DNA of 64,000 nt from Cucumis sativus (lineage: Eukaryota; Streptophyta; Magnoliopsida; Cucurbitales; Cucurbitaceae): positions 1,178,001 through 1,242,000 of the forward strand of contig NC_026655.2 in assembly GCF_000004075.3 (NCBI RefSeq), read 5' to 3'. The notes below the pieces were generated by a model. It did not search any database and was not told where the DNA came from. It worked only from the letters and a program-made list of their open reading frames with translations. The position numbers and the translations under genes are program-made. Of the stretch, positions 48,825 through 60,700 are shown one piece after another (position 1 is the first letter of the stretch; each line of letters starts with the position of its first letter).

Positions 48825-49030
48825 AAAATTACATCAAATGACAAGAATATTATAAAAAAAAAATAGCTCTGACACCAACTTTTTGCACATTGTGAATATT
48901 AAACGATAATCATAAGACTATTGGAGAGCTATCAAACAGTAATCACAAGACTATTAGAGGACATCACTTTTAAATTTGCCACTTTTACAAATGTAAGAAA
49001 CGTCGTTACATCATAATTTTTTTTCATTTT
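48825..49030 (+). repeat. Dispersed repeat family 3, copy
   Basis: AAAATTACATCAAATGACAA, AAATAGCTCTGACACCAACT and TTTTAAATTTGCCACTTTTA appear in the family order. It contains an internal near-duplication (AATCATAAGACTATTGGAG / AATCACAAGACTATTAGAG). Confidence 0.65.
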
Positions 49031-52006
49031 ACTGATTTTGACAAATTTCCTAAAAAAAATATATCAAAAACATAAAAAGTGGAAATAAACAACAATTTAT
49101 AGAGAAAACAAAGTTTTTTTAGGAAAAAAAACTAGAGGAATAAACCCTAAAGTTAGAATAATCGAAAATAAAAAGTATAAATCAATAATGATAGAGACGA
49201 AAAAAAACTAAACTTTTCACATGATTTTAAAGACAAAATAAAAAGAAATGAGAGAATATATATTTTTCTTAACTTGAAATGATAGTCAATTTTTTTATAA
49301 AAAAATCAAAATATCCCACAAACATTAAAAAAAAAAAAAGACAAAAGACTTAAAAAGAGTGAATTTTTAAATTAATGTATTTGAAATCATGATCCATTAG
49401 AAACATTTTATTAATTACTCGAAACGAAGATAACAAGAGAGAAACCTCACCCATCTCTTTTGAGATAGAATACTCTCTAATTATCATGAAGTTGACTAGC
49501 CCACACCAAAAGACGAGTCTCATCCCTTTCATAACACACAACACAAGCACCACACAAAAGACTCAACGCCAACAAACGAAATCGAAGCAAAAGACTACGC
49601 ACAAACTAAAAGAGCTCGTACATATGATAAGGTGAAAAAAAAAACATTCCCTTTAATAAAAGAAAATTGTTAAAAACAGGATGCTAACACTATTTGTCAT
49701 TCATAACCGGAAATTAAACAATTGAATTTATAAGATATTAGAAAAGAAAAATCAATATTGCAACACAATAATAATTATAATTCATTTTAATTTTAGGAAT
49801 ATGATTTTTGAGATAAATTTGTTGAACCAAAATTGAAAAGAAAACCATTAGTTGAGGTACCAACTACACTCATGTTTTTATGTGTAAAATCATTTGAACT
49901 AAAGCATATATATATATATTACACAAACACAAGAGAAAGGTAAAGAGGAATACAAATCAAATATTTTTCTCACCTACCACACCACTTTTGCATTTTCTTC
50001 TCACCTCACTAACAACAAATCCATTTTGCCTTCAAAAAATAAAAATATTACACATCATACCAAGAAAAATAAATTAGGAGTTTTGTGTTTTTATTGTATA
50101 ATAATTATAAGTTTAGTTGTTAAATAATAATCTAAACTTTTAAAATGAGTTATAAATTTACAATTTTCTTAATATATTATGGAGTATTGATTCTCACATA
50201 CCCAAACATTTATTGTTTGTTTTTTCCTTTTTTTTTTCTCAACTATTTAAAAGAGAGATTTTTAAATATAGCAAATAAATTAAGTTATAGCAAAATCATC
50301 AAATTTTCTGTAAATTATTGGAGTTTTTTTTTTTTTTTTTACTATTTTGTAAATAGTTTCAATTTTTACTATTTATCACAATTCTTCTACTTAATATAAA
50401 TATAGGGCAGGACACAAATTTATTCACCATTTTATAAAGAAAAAATAAAATTTTAAAATTTTAAAAAAAATTATTTGAAATTTGGTAAAAAAAATTAATT
50501 CAGGAAAAATTGAAAAAATAGATTCAATTTTCAAACATAGAAAATCAAATAAGACTTATAACTAAAGGGTCAATCACCAACCAGAGTATTATTCTTCAAA
50601 ACTTGGTTTGATTTTATAATATGGGTAGAAAGTTAAATTTAAAAATGAAAGTTGGGTTTATAAACTTCATTTTTAAAATTAATAAAAAAAGTATTAATGT
50701 CAAATTAATTACCAAATGGAACTTTATTAAACATGTTTTTTTTTTTTTAATATTTAAACATAATTTTCAAAGTTGACCCTAAAAATAAAAGAGAATTATG
50801 GGTTCTACTTTGTGTTTAAAAAAATGTTAAAAAAAGTGAACCTATTAAATAATTGTGTATTGTTTTTTTAGAAAAGAAAGTAAAAGAATAAATGAAGATA
50901 GGGATACATACTTTTATTAACTCATCACTTTAAAAACAAATCCTTAGTATTAGCATCTAAAAAAGGTCAATTATTCTAAATAAACCTATGATGTTGAAAT
51001 GATATAATTAGAGATTGAAATTTGTTGTAGTTACTTTTTTAATTAATTAATTAATTAATTTGTTTTTTTTTTAAATTCTAAAGGATGATAGTGAAAGGAA
51101 AACTGAATCGAAAGATGGAGTGAATTGGGAGGAAGATTTAAGCGGAAATTTTTTGTCTTAAATATCTACAACTGTAGTAAAATACCACAATTTATCACAT
51201 GACAAACGATCAAGACAAAATATTATTAGCTGTAACACAGATAGACGATAATGATCTATTTGATATTTTGTGGTCTATATTGAGATATTTTGTTATATTT
51301 TATAAATATTTTAGTTTATTTTTGAATATCTGAAAATGATTTGGAAGGAATAACAAAGGGTGGTTTGGTAACTAGGGATTAATTAATTAAAACATTAATT
51401 AAGGTTATGATTTCTTCAGCTTTTTCTTAAGGTTCATTTTATAAAGGGCTCGATTTTGCTCCCACTCATTTCATTTTAGCTTAAATTGCAAATCACCTTA
51501 TTAATTAATTTAATATATATATAAACATGCTTTAACTCATTCAAATGATTTGTTCTAAAAAATATATATATTTATTATTTATATATGTATATATATATTT
51601 TAATTTCATCTGAATATTTCATTTTGCATAAATAATGAAACTATATGTTTAAGATTGGTAGGGTGACAAAAGTTACACACATATATTGTTTAAATTTCAC
51701 ACGTTTTTTTGCGTATTACATTATTTTTGTTTAAGACATCAATAATATTATTTTTTTTAATCTTCGCAAAGGAGAACAAAGTCGTTCTTGTAATCGTAAC
51801 TTTGACAACTTCTTCTGAACGCTCAACGTTACTCTTTACTCTGAAAAATATATTTTTTCAAATGTAAGGATATTACAAAAGACCTCATTCACCATCTCCA
51901 AAAGGGAAGAGTGAGTGTTATCTCTAAAGAATAGCTACGACGTATTCTAATTTGGAGACCGTTATAGGCTCACCAACACATCGATTCAATAAACTTTCAC
52001 ACAAGT

Positions 52007-52215
52007 AGAGGTGAGCATCGGTCGGTCGAAGTTGGTTTTTTGACAAAACCGACCATAATCGGTTTAGTAAAGTGTCAAACTGACTAGTCGATCAGTTGAT
52101 TTAACACTTAAAAATACTGTTTGAAAATTCTCGATTTGAAACTGTTTGAAACCAGCTCTCTTGTTTTTCGATTGACCAACTTCAATATGATTCTTGGTCC
52201 ATCATGGTCACCTAT
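52007..52215 (+). repeat. Repeat family 2, copy A
   Basis: Starts GGTGAGCATCGGTCGGTCGA, then AAACCGACCATAATCGGTTT and AGTAAAGTGTCAAACTGACT, ACACTTAAAAATACTGTTTG and AAAATTCTCGATTTGAAAC; ends near ATGGTCACCT. The ends are short inverted repeats (AGGTGAGCAT / ATGGTCACCT). Confidence 0.75.
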
Positions 52216-52962
52216 ACATACAAGTTTACTAGATAGATAAGACCAAATCAGAAGAAGAAGAAAAAAAACGTATTGACAAACAATCCCAAAAGGAACGTGG
52301 AGATGTCAACAAACTATTTGGACAAATTTTCATTCAAACAATGAAAAACAAAAACAATAATGATAATGATATTATTTTATTCACCGTATAATAAGGTTAT
52401 GATAAATGAGAGATTGAATGTATTTGAAATAATTCACATAAATAATAGAAAATAATAGTGATTTGGTTGAATTAAGTATTTGTTTAATTATTTAAGAGGG
52501 AAATTTAATAGGCAGAAGAAGAAGACTGCGTCGTTCGGGGAAAGATTAAAGACGAAGCAAACAGTGAGAATGGTTAAAATAATGATGAAAAGTAGGTTAG
52601 TCTTCGCCAGCAGGTGACGGAAAACCCCAATCATTACGTGACACGTTATCTTTTAAATTATGACCAATTAAAGTTTTCACTTTATTAATTTTTCAGTACC
52701 CCTTCACAGTTCACATCATTTTCTCTTTATCCCAAATTTACTTCTTTTTCTTCCTTTTTGACCTCTTTGCCTCTTGCATTGTTAGCTAAAGTAATATGGA
52801 TATCAACATGCTATTGAATTTCGGTTGACACGTACGAACATGTTTTGAAACGTAATTCATCAATGGTAAAGTAGAAAGTGACCTTTAGTTGGATTGTGTT
52901 TGTAGTTGTTTGCTTTTTTTTCGTAATCGTAATAAATGTCTTTAGAAATCACCTTCAAATAG

Positions 52963-53230
52963 AGATGATCATCGGTCGGTCGTAGTCGGTTATTTAAAAA
53001 ACTCAACCTGAACTGACCATAGTCGAGTTAATAAAGTGTCAAACCAACCTCAATTTTAATGAGTAAGAGTCGACTGGTCGATTTGTGTCCGGTCAGTTTA
53101 ACATTTAAAAATACTTTTTGAAAATTCTCGATTTGAAACTTTCCAAACCAACATTTTCTCGTTTTTCTACTAATCGACTTCAATTTGATTAATAAGCTCG
53201 ATTTTTCGATATATTATGCTCACTCCTACC
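52963..53230 (+). repeat. Repeat family 2, copy B
   Basis: Starts AGATGATCATCGGTCGGTCG, followed by AACTGACCATAGTCGAGTTA, ATAAAGTGTCAAACCAACCT, AACATTTAAAAATACTTTTT and GAAAATTCTCGATTTGAAAC. It ends ATTATGCTCACTCC, an approximate inverse of the start. Confidence 0.75.
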
Positions 53231-53430
53231 TTCAAATATGCAATCAAAACATGTAATCTAATTGAGTAGCAAAAAATTGAGGGACTCATTACTTTTACGG
53301 GTACGATAAGAATATGAGAATTATGAATTTGTTACTTTTACTTTTTACCTTTACCCTACCATTTTCATTATCGTTGAGATAAAGTAGTAACAATAAACTT
53401 AACAAATTTGTAATTATAAATAATAATTAT

Positions 53431-53583
53431 GTCAATTTAAACCCTAAACCACAAATGTTATATCAATTTAAACCATAAATTAATAATTATATCAATTTAA
53501 ACTCTAAACTTTTACAGACTCGTAAATTTAAACTATGAACTTTCACAAACATATCAATTTAAACTCTTAACTTTTATAAGTGT
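53431..53583 (+). repeat. Imperfect ~31-bp tandem repeat, five units
   Basis: Each unit starts ATCAATTTAAACYCTAAAC or a variant and has a length of 29-31 bp. Unit starts are near 53431, 53462, 53491, 53522 and 53553. It has no coding frame. Confidence 0.75.
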
Positions 53584-54237
53584 GTCCAATAAAACATAAT
53601 AGATGACTTAAATTGACGCAACCTAAAACTCGTGGTTTAAAATAATATAATTATCATTAATATATGGTTTAAGTCGATACAAACTATAAGTTGATACTTT
53701 TCTAAAAGTTCAACTATATACATACCATACCTCCTCTAACACTTCATAAAACTATTTATTATATTTGAATTAAAGAAAACTTTAGTTGTTACTACAATTT
53801 ATTTACATGCCATTGAAGTGTAACTATAGAGCATTATCTCAACTATAGAACATTACATTATAATTTCCCCCACTTTTTTTAAATAGAAAAGTACACAACA
53901 AATCAAACATAAAGAGCCTAGATGCTATTTTTATGTACATTTTTTAATTCTTAAAAACTAAAAAAGGAAAAGAAAACACAAGTGGGGGAAGTTAAAACTA
54001 CCAAAATAAAATACATACACAAACTTTAATATGACACAAATAAAGAAAGAAAGAAAGTAAGAAAAAGTAGATGTACTATTTTACCCAATAAAAAAGAAAA
54101 GAAAAGAAAAGAAAAAGTGGTATTTTCAAATATACGTTGACCAACCAAAATATAACAAAAATTTTAGATTCTATTAAAGGTTGACAAAAAGACATCAATA
54201 GACTTGTATTAATGTCTTTAGTGATCGATAAGGAATA

Positions 54238-54500
54238 AAAATGAGCATGATAGACCCAAAAATTGAGCCGACCTACTGACTAGAGGAGTCGGTCAGGTTC
54301 AATTTCAAAAAATTTCAAATCGAGAATTTTCAAAACCTATTCTTAAGTGTTAAACCAACCTAACAAAAACTGACTAATCCTTACTTATGATGTCAAGGCC
54401 GGGTTGACACTTTACTAAACCGATTATGGTTGGTTTGGGGTCAATTTTGTAAAAAAAAGACCTGACTTCGACCAACCGATGTTCACCCCTATTATGGAGT
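54238..54500 (-). repeat. Repeat family 2, copy C (inverted)
   Basis: In reverse orientation: GGTGAACATCGGTTGGTCGA is read on the minus strand from the right end, then AACCATAATCGGTTTAGTAA and AGTGTCAACC. The left end ATGAGCATGATAG mirrors the end of copy B. Flanking DNA on both sides resembles halves of a family 1 element, so this copy appears nested. Confidence 0.7.
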
Positions 54501-54998
54501 CTATCAAGGTATTTCAATAATATATTTTGTAAATATTTTGGGTGTTTTTATTTATTTAGGATGCTTTTATAATTTATAAATAATACAATATACAATAAAA
54601 GGTGAATAAAGTATTTATTTAATTTGTTAGGAGTACAAAAAGTGAAGAAGGGTGTGAGGGAATTAAATGTATATATTTGTGGACCAACGCATAAGTTATG
54701 ATTAATTTAATGCCAAATTTAGGTTATAATCAAATTATATATATATTTATTTATTTTCCTTAAGAAAAAGATTATATAAAATTTATTGTGATCACCGGCA
54801 TCTTCTTCTTCACAGTTCCCAACAGTTTAAAAGCATAAACCGGTTTCCTCGCGACTCCCATCTTCTTCCCCAACTCCCCGCGGGAAAAATCCGTAGCCAT
54901 TTTGTTATCCGCTTCCCGCCGGCAATGTTGCCGGTATTTCCACATCTGTCGCCGCCGCCTGAGGTCTAACTCTGTATACGGCTACAATTCCACTTGTT

Positions 54999-57758
54999 AT
55001 GGCTCTCTCTGCCTCTACGCCGCAGAGCTTGAAGCTTCGTATTCTCTCGTGCCTTACCAAGCTTTCCGATCGAGATACCTATTCTCTTGCTGCATCCGAG
55101 CTAGAATCCATTGCTCAGAATCTTGACGGGAGTACCTTGCCGATTTTCCTTTCATGTATATATTCCACTGATGCTTCGGATAAATTGCTGGTTAGGAAGC
55201 AATGCATTCGTCTCTTTGCTGTTGTCTCAGAGATTCATGGAAATTCTCTCGCTCCTTACCTATCGAAGATTCTTTCTAATATCACACGCCGGTTCCGCGA
55301 TCCTGATTCGTCGGTCCGATCTGCTTGTGTTAGCTCTGTAACAGCATTAGCTTCCGGTGTTACCAAACCGCCGTTTTCGACATTTTTGAAGCCTTTAACT
55401 GATTCGCTTTTCACGGAGCAAGATTCTAATTCGCAGGTCGGAGCGGCGTTGTGCTTGGCTTCGGCAATTGATGCTGCACCGGATCCGGATCCGGTTAAGA
55501 TCGGCAAGCTTTTGCCGAGGTTTGAGAAGCTTTTGAAATGCGAGAGTTTCAAGGCGAAGCCGGCTCTCTTAACGCTGATCGGGAGTGTTATTGGAGTTGA
55601 CGGAGCTTTAGGAAATGGAGCTCTAAAAAATTTGGTCCCCTGCTTGGTTGCATTCCTCAGCAGTGAGGATTGGGCGGCGAGAAAGTCTGCGGCAGAGGCG
55701 TTAGGTAAGCTAGCAGTCGTGGAGAGGGATGCTCTGGCAGAGTTCAAGGCCGGTTGCTTGAAAACGCTCGAGAGTCGGCGATTCGATAAGGTATCAGTTT
55801 CTTAATGCCTTTAAAAATACAATAATCGAATTTAGTTATTTGATCTTGTTTTTCGAAACACTGTGATATAGGTTAAAGCTGTACGTGAGGTAATGAGTCA
55901 GATGCTCGAGGCATGGAAACAGATTCCTGATCTCTCGGATGAGGCATCTGCGCCTGCTTATTCCCAATCTTCCTCGAAAGGTAACGTGCTTAGACATTAT
56001 CTTCGGTAAATGTTTAGCTAATTTCCTGCATGTCTGGTGAAATTGTTTACAGCATTGTAATTTCTTCCATTTCGGTACTTGATTCTGTTTTAGAAATCGT
56101 AAGTGATGGACGTTATCCACCTGGATTTAAGAATAATTCTTCAGCTCGTCTTGATGCTCCTCTCCCGAGGAAGAACGTTATCTCAGCTTACAGGTCTACA
56201 CCGCCGGATGCCTCACCTGCGACGGCAGCGAGAAGGAGAAGCTCTTTGAGCGGTGGTGATAAGAAAGCAAGTTTGTCAATGCTCCAGAAGGCTGAGCGTA
56301 AGAAGCCTCTGGACTGGAAAGTAGAAGTCTCTGTTAGGAAATCTCCCTCGGGAGAACTGAAGGAAAGAGATGAAAACATTCCGGATAGAAGGTTCAGTGA
56401 GAAAACAAAGATTTCGAAACCAGAAACAAAACGCGCACTCTTCAACAAGATTTCTGACGATAAGACTATTAAATTCGGTGGACTCCGGTCTGGATCTCGC
56501 GTAGTTCCTTGTCCAGAGGATTTTCCTGAATCGACTGTTGTAGCAAGTAGTGCAACCGATGATCTGCACAGGAACCACAAAGACTCTGAAGAATTACATT
56601 TGATCCGTAACCAGCTTAGTCAAATTGAAAAGCAGCAATCCAGTCTTCTGGATATCCTCCAGGTTGGTAACCGAATCCCTAAATCTGTACCTAATCTGAA
56701 AGTAATACGTTGAATCTGAATTTATTTTCGTTTCTTCATGCTTGATTCATGACCTCAGTTAAGTTGTATATGTTTTCCTCATTGTCATTCTAGATATGAT
56801 AAATTTTCCGAGAAATATGAACGTTCTTACATCAATATAGTAAATCGTTCCTTGGAAATTGGAATAATTAGAATGCAGGAAATATAGACGTACTTGTACA
56901 ATGTAGATAGAACAATAGACGGCAAGCACATAGAACATTGAATCCAAAAATGAAATATTCAAGGGACATTGTATGTTTCATTGTACATGCTCTACGGAAT
57001 TAACATGATTTTCTTCCTTAGAGATCGGATTTGATATCCCATCGATCGTTCGAATATGATTTTTGAAGTATACACATGGTTGTTTTTTCATACCTCACCC
57101 TGCCACTAAATCTTAGATAAACCACATTCGGGCTACTATTGTGTCAACTGCTCATGCCGTTTATAACTTCTCTACCATTTCTTACCAAAAAGTACGTTTC
57201 TCGTCAAAATACAAACAAACTACTGCCAACTTCAGAATTACATTGGGATTCTCTGCAATGTGCAGTATAGTGATCACTCATTGCAATTCAGTCATTAAGG
57301 GCTATCAATCTCACGTGTTTTGCCTTATCTACCCTTTTTAGAACTTCATTGGGAGTTCCCAGAACGGAATGCGATCCTTGGAGACGCGTGTACATGGTCT
57401 CGAACTGGCATTGGATGAGATCTCATATGATCTAGCTGTATCAAGTGGAAGGATGTCTTATGCTAATACTCCCACAACCACTTGTTGCCTACTACCAGGA
57501 GCTGATTTTTTGAGCTCAAGGTTCTGGAAGAGAGCAGAAAGCAGACACTCAACGTCAAAGTTCTCTACTCCCATTCGTGCAACTCCACTGGCTCCAATCC
57601 GCAGCAGATCAGGCGATCGCCATGGAACCAATGTGGATGTTGGATCCACGAATCTGGAGAATCATAGGTTTCATATCCAGCGACGGGGTGGATTTATGGT
57701 GAATCCATTGGCTGTGAGACAAAGTGAACCCAGGGCTGCCTCAGATGTAACACACTAA
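54999..57758 (+). CDS. TORTIFOLIA1-like microtubule-associated HEAT-repeat protein
   Basis: Four exons: 54999-55790, 55872-55980, 56094-56662 and 57342-57758. They give 628 residues. The N-terminal ~290 residues are a helical TOG/HEAT-type array (SLKLRILSCLTKLSDRDTYS; RRFRDPDSSVRSACVSSVTA; EDWAARKSAAEALGKLAVVE; VKAVREVMSQMLEAWKQIPD). A long basic, Ser-rich linker follows, then a predicted coiled coil around 470-520 (LIRNQLSQIEKQQSSLLDIL then NGMRSLETRVHGLELALDEI). TORTIFOLIA1/SPIRAL2 and relatives bind cortical microtubules, track minus ends and set organ growth handedness. Sequence and length agree with the shorter TORTIFOLIA1-like members rather than TOR1 itself. The last intron is 679 nt. 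The ATG chosen begins the conserved domain; an upstream frame at 54902 is in another register. An extra 3' exon beyond 57758 cannot be excluded. Confidence 0.92.
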
Positions 57759-60700
57759 AGAGTAAATTCTGAACTTAATTCACTCTCTCTTTTATTTTAC
57801 TCTTAAATTCCATCACTTCTTTTTGTGGATCTCTAAGTAATTTACTAAACTTCAAACCATTTTTACTCTTTTTTCTTTCTGGGATTTGTTATATAGGCTT
57901 ACGGCTAAATGGGTTTTCACATTCCTTGTGCCAATGGGAATCTAAAGTGGGGATTCAGAAAGCAATTACTACCACGATTTATGTGGCTAAGGTAATGCAT
58001 TTAATAGCATTTTTCTATTATATGTTCAAGAGCCAAGTGATCTGAAAATTCAGTGAGGTGTCCTCAAAAATTTGAGTGAGGTGTCAAAGTTAAATTTCTC
58101 TTTTCCCTATTGATGTGGCTAAGGCAATGCATTTCTTTTAAATTTTTCTTTTTTTGTTTGGGAATGTGATTGAAATTGGAAACAATAGGAGTCTACACTT
58201 AAATGCCAAATATTCTAATATCTAGAAAGGAGAGTGATTAATGATGTGTAAATAGGAAGCAGAATACAAAGGCCTTTTTCACTTCACTTTACACTTACGA
58301 TTTTACTCACTGGGGTGTGGAGTTCTTTTCGATCGGTTGAAACTTATTGCTTGAAGTGGAAAAGAGTACATATATTTGGTTGATGATTATGATGTTCTCT
58401 CTTCATTTTTAGCCTTTTTTATTTTTCTTTATAGTATCTAACTTGTATAGGTTGGTAATCTAAACCGATACAACTCTATCTATTAGTTTATATTACTGAT
58501 AAATACGGTTAAAAATCTCCTTAATATATATATAATATGATTATAACTTGTGTCAATTTTAAGAATAATAATTTAGTATATAATAATATTTTTTAAAAAA
58601 TACAAATATGGCAAAATCTATCTATAGTTGAAAGACCATACAAAATCTATTCGTATGAGATAGACTTTTGCAACATGTCTTACAAATTTTGCGATATTTG
58701 TAAACTTTTACAATTAATTCTCTATATATATATATATTATAATATAAATAAATAAATAAAGGTGTCAATCTTTTTTTAAGAAAAAAGAAATGTATGAAAG
58801 TGCAATGCTTAGTAAAAAAGAAAAATGGGTATAGTATTGAGAGGTTCACATGTAGGGCACTGCACAACTGAAATCAACTTTTCTATTGCATCCTTATTTT
58901 ATTATTAGTATTATGCCTTTATATTGCATCTTTATTTGAGTCATTGGATAAGACTTAAGAGAATATTAAATACAATATGAAATTTTAGGTCGAGCTTTTT
59001 GATGCTACTACTAGTGTCACATCACATTAATCATTAAAGGTGAGTGGTTATAAAATTATAAGAAAATTATGGTTTAGATTGATTGATTGTTTTTCTTTTC
59101 TTTTTTTAATCTAGCAAATTTTATCCTCCATGAGATTGTTCCTCCACAGTTTTCTATCGATTTTCCTAATTTTTATTTTTCTAGTGATTTTCCAATTTCT
59201 ACTTTATCTGAATTTTAAATTAGTTTTAAACATTTAAAATGAGTTAAAATATTGAAAAGTTTGCGATAATAGGAATATATATAATAATAATAAAGTTTAT
59301 GTCACCGCTATTTTCAAATTTGTAAAATTAAAAAATTTAAAAACAGATTCTATTTTTTTATAAAACAGATTCTATTAGTAAAATTTGCACTATGAACGAA
59401 AAAATGCTAATGATCTATTTTTTAAAAACTTTCTTGTCATTCAATTTTTTTAAAATATTCTATATTAATATTTTACTATATTTATAAATATTTTCAACAA
59501 TTTTGTCATTTAAAATAATTTTTACAAAAAAATAATTTGTTTTTTCTTTTATTTCTAAAATTTAACTCAAAATTTTGAACCCCAAGTAAACATCAATTTT
59601 CATTTCTGCTCTCAAGTCTCAACCATAAGATGTGAGTGAAGATTACAATTTCTAGAGAATATAATCAATTACATTGTAGTTGTAACATTTATATAACTTT
59701 TGTATTAAAAGAGTTTCATATTTACTTAGGAACATAACAAATAACAAATCTCCAACTAAAAAGAGGAAGTGTATGTCTATTATAGAGGTACTCACAATAC
59801 AATTTTACCTTTATAAATATTTTTAGGTTTAAATACTATTTGATTTTCCTTACTTTTAATTTTTTGGTTATTTATCTCTATTTTCAAAACGTTCATTTTT
59901 ATTTCTACAGTTTCAAACTTAGTTTATTTTCATCCTTGTACCCAAAAAGTGACCATTTTGTCTCATTTGTTGAAGGACTAAAATGAATTAATGTATAAAA
60001 TATCATTCGAAAAGTATAAGAGCAAAAAATGAATCAAAACTAAAAGTAAAGAACATTGATATGGTATAGTAATTCTAAAGTTCTAACTTGACAAATAAAA
60101 AACTATCCTTCCTAGAAAGAAGGTGACAAATAGTAAATGGAAGGAGAATTGTGACAAATAATTCAAAAGATTTAAGTTGAGAAGATAATTATTATATGAA
60201 AGAGTGATTGGAAATTACCGAATCATAGGTGAGTTTTTTACCCAATTTGACTCAACTTGAGACCAAAACCCCCAAATTAATTTGTAACAAGGCTTGATGG
60301 TTTTCTTCCACAACCAAAGCCAAATCCATCAATGAATAGAATGACACATTTTTCTGCGTCCAATTCAGCCTCTTCCAAAACCTAAACTTGGACTTTCCTC
60401 TTCTATCTTTTATCTATTGTACAGCACTACCAACATTTTTGCCTAGATCAAGCTGTCAGACACTTCTTAAATGGCTTCTTTCGCATTCGTGAATAATTTT
60501 GAAATTCATTCCATCAATAATTTAATTTCCCCCCACCAATAAATAAAAAAATCTCTATAATTAGCCTATAAAATTTAAGCCTTTATTGGTCTCACTAATA
60601 CGAGCATATATATAGCTGCTCAATTAATATATAAATGTATTAGCAAATAATTTGTTTTTGGTATGAATCTTCCGCATTTAATTGTGCTACAAAAGGTTCG

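Larger units (their letters stand above)
41281..54998. other. 13.7-kb gene-poor AT-rich tract with dispersed short repeats
   Basis: No protein gene is supported in this tract. It is dominated by short non-autonomous-looking repeats, listed separately, plus poly-A/T and ATAT runs. Small islands of mixed composition, at 45,650-45,720 (G-box palindrome), 46,380-46,650 (CACTA-like), 49,380-49,620 and 52,500-52,680 (contains ACGTGACACGTT), interrupt the background and may be inserted or regulatory sequence. Confidence 0.6.

Noticed and set aside
55256-55747. 163-codon minus frame opposite TORTIFOLIA1-like exon 1
   Set aside because: Antisense shadow of a GC-rich HEAT-repeat exon.
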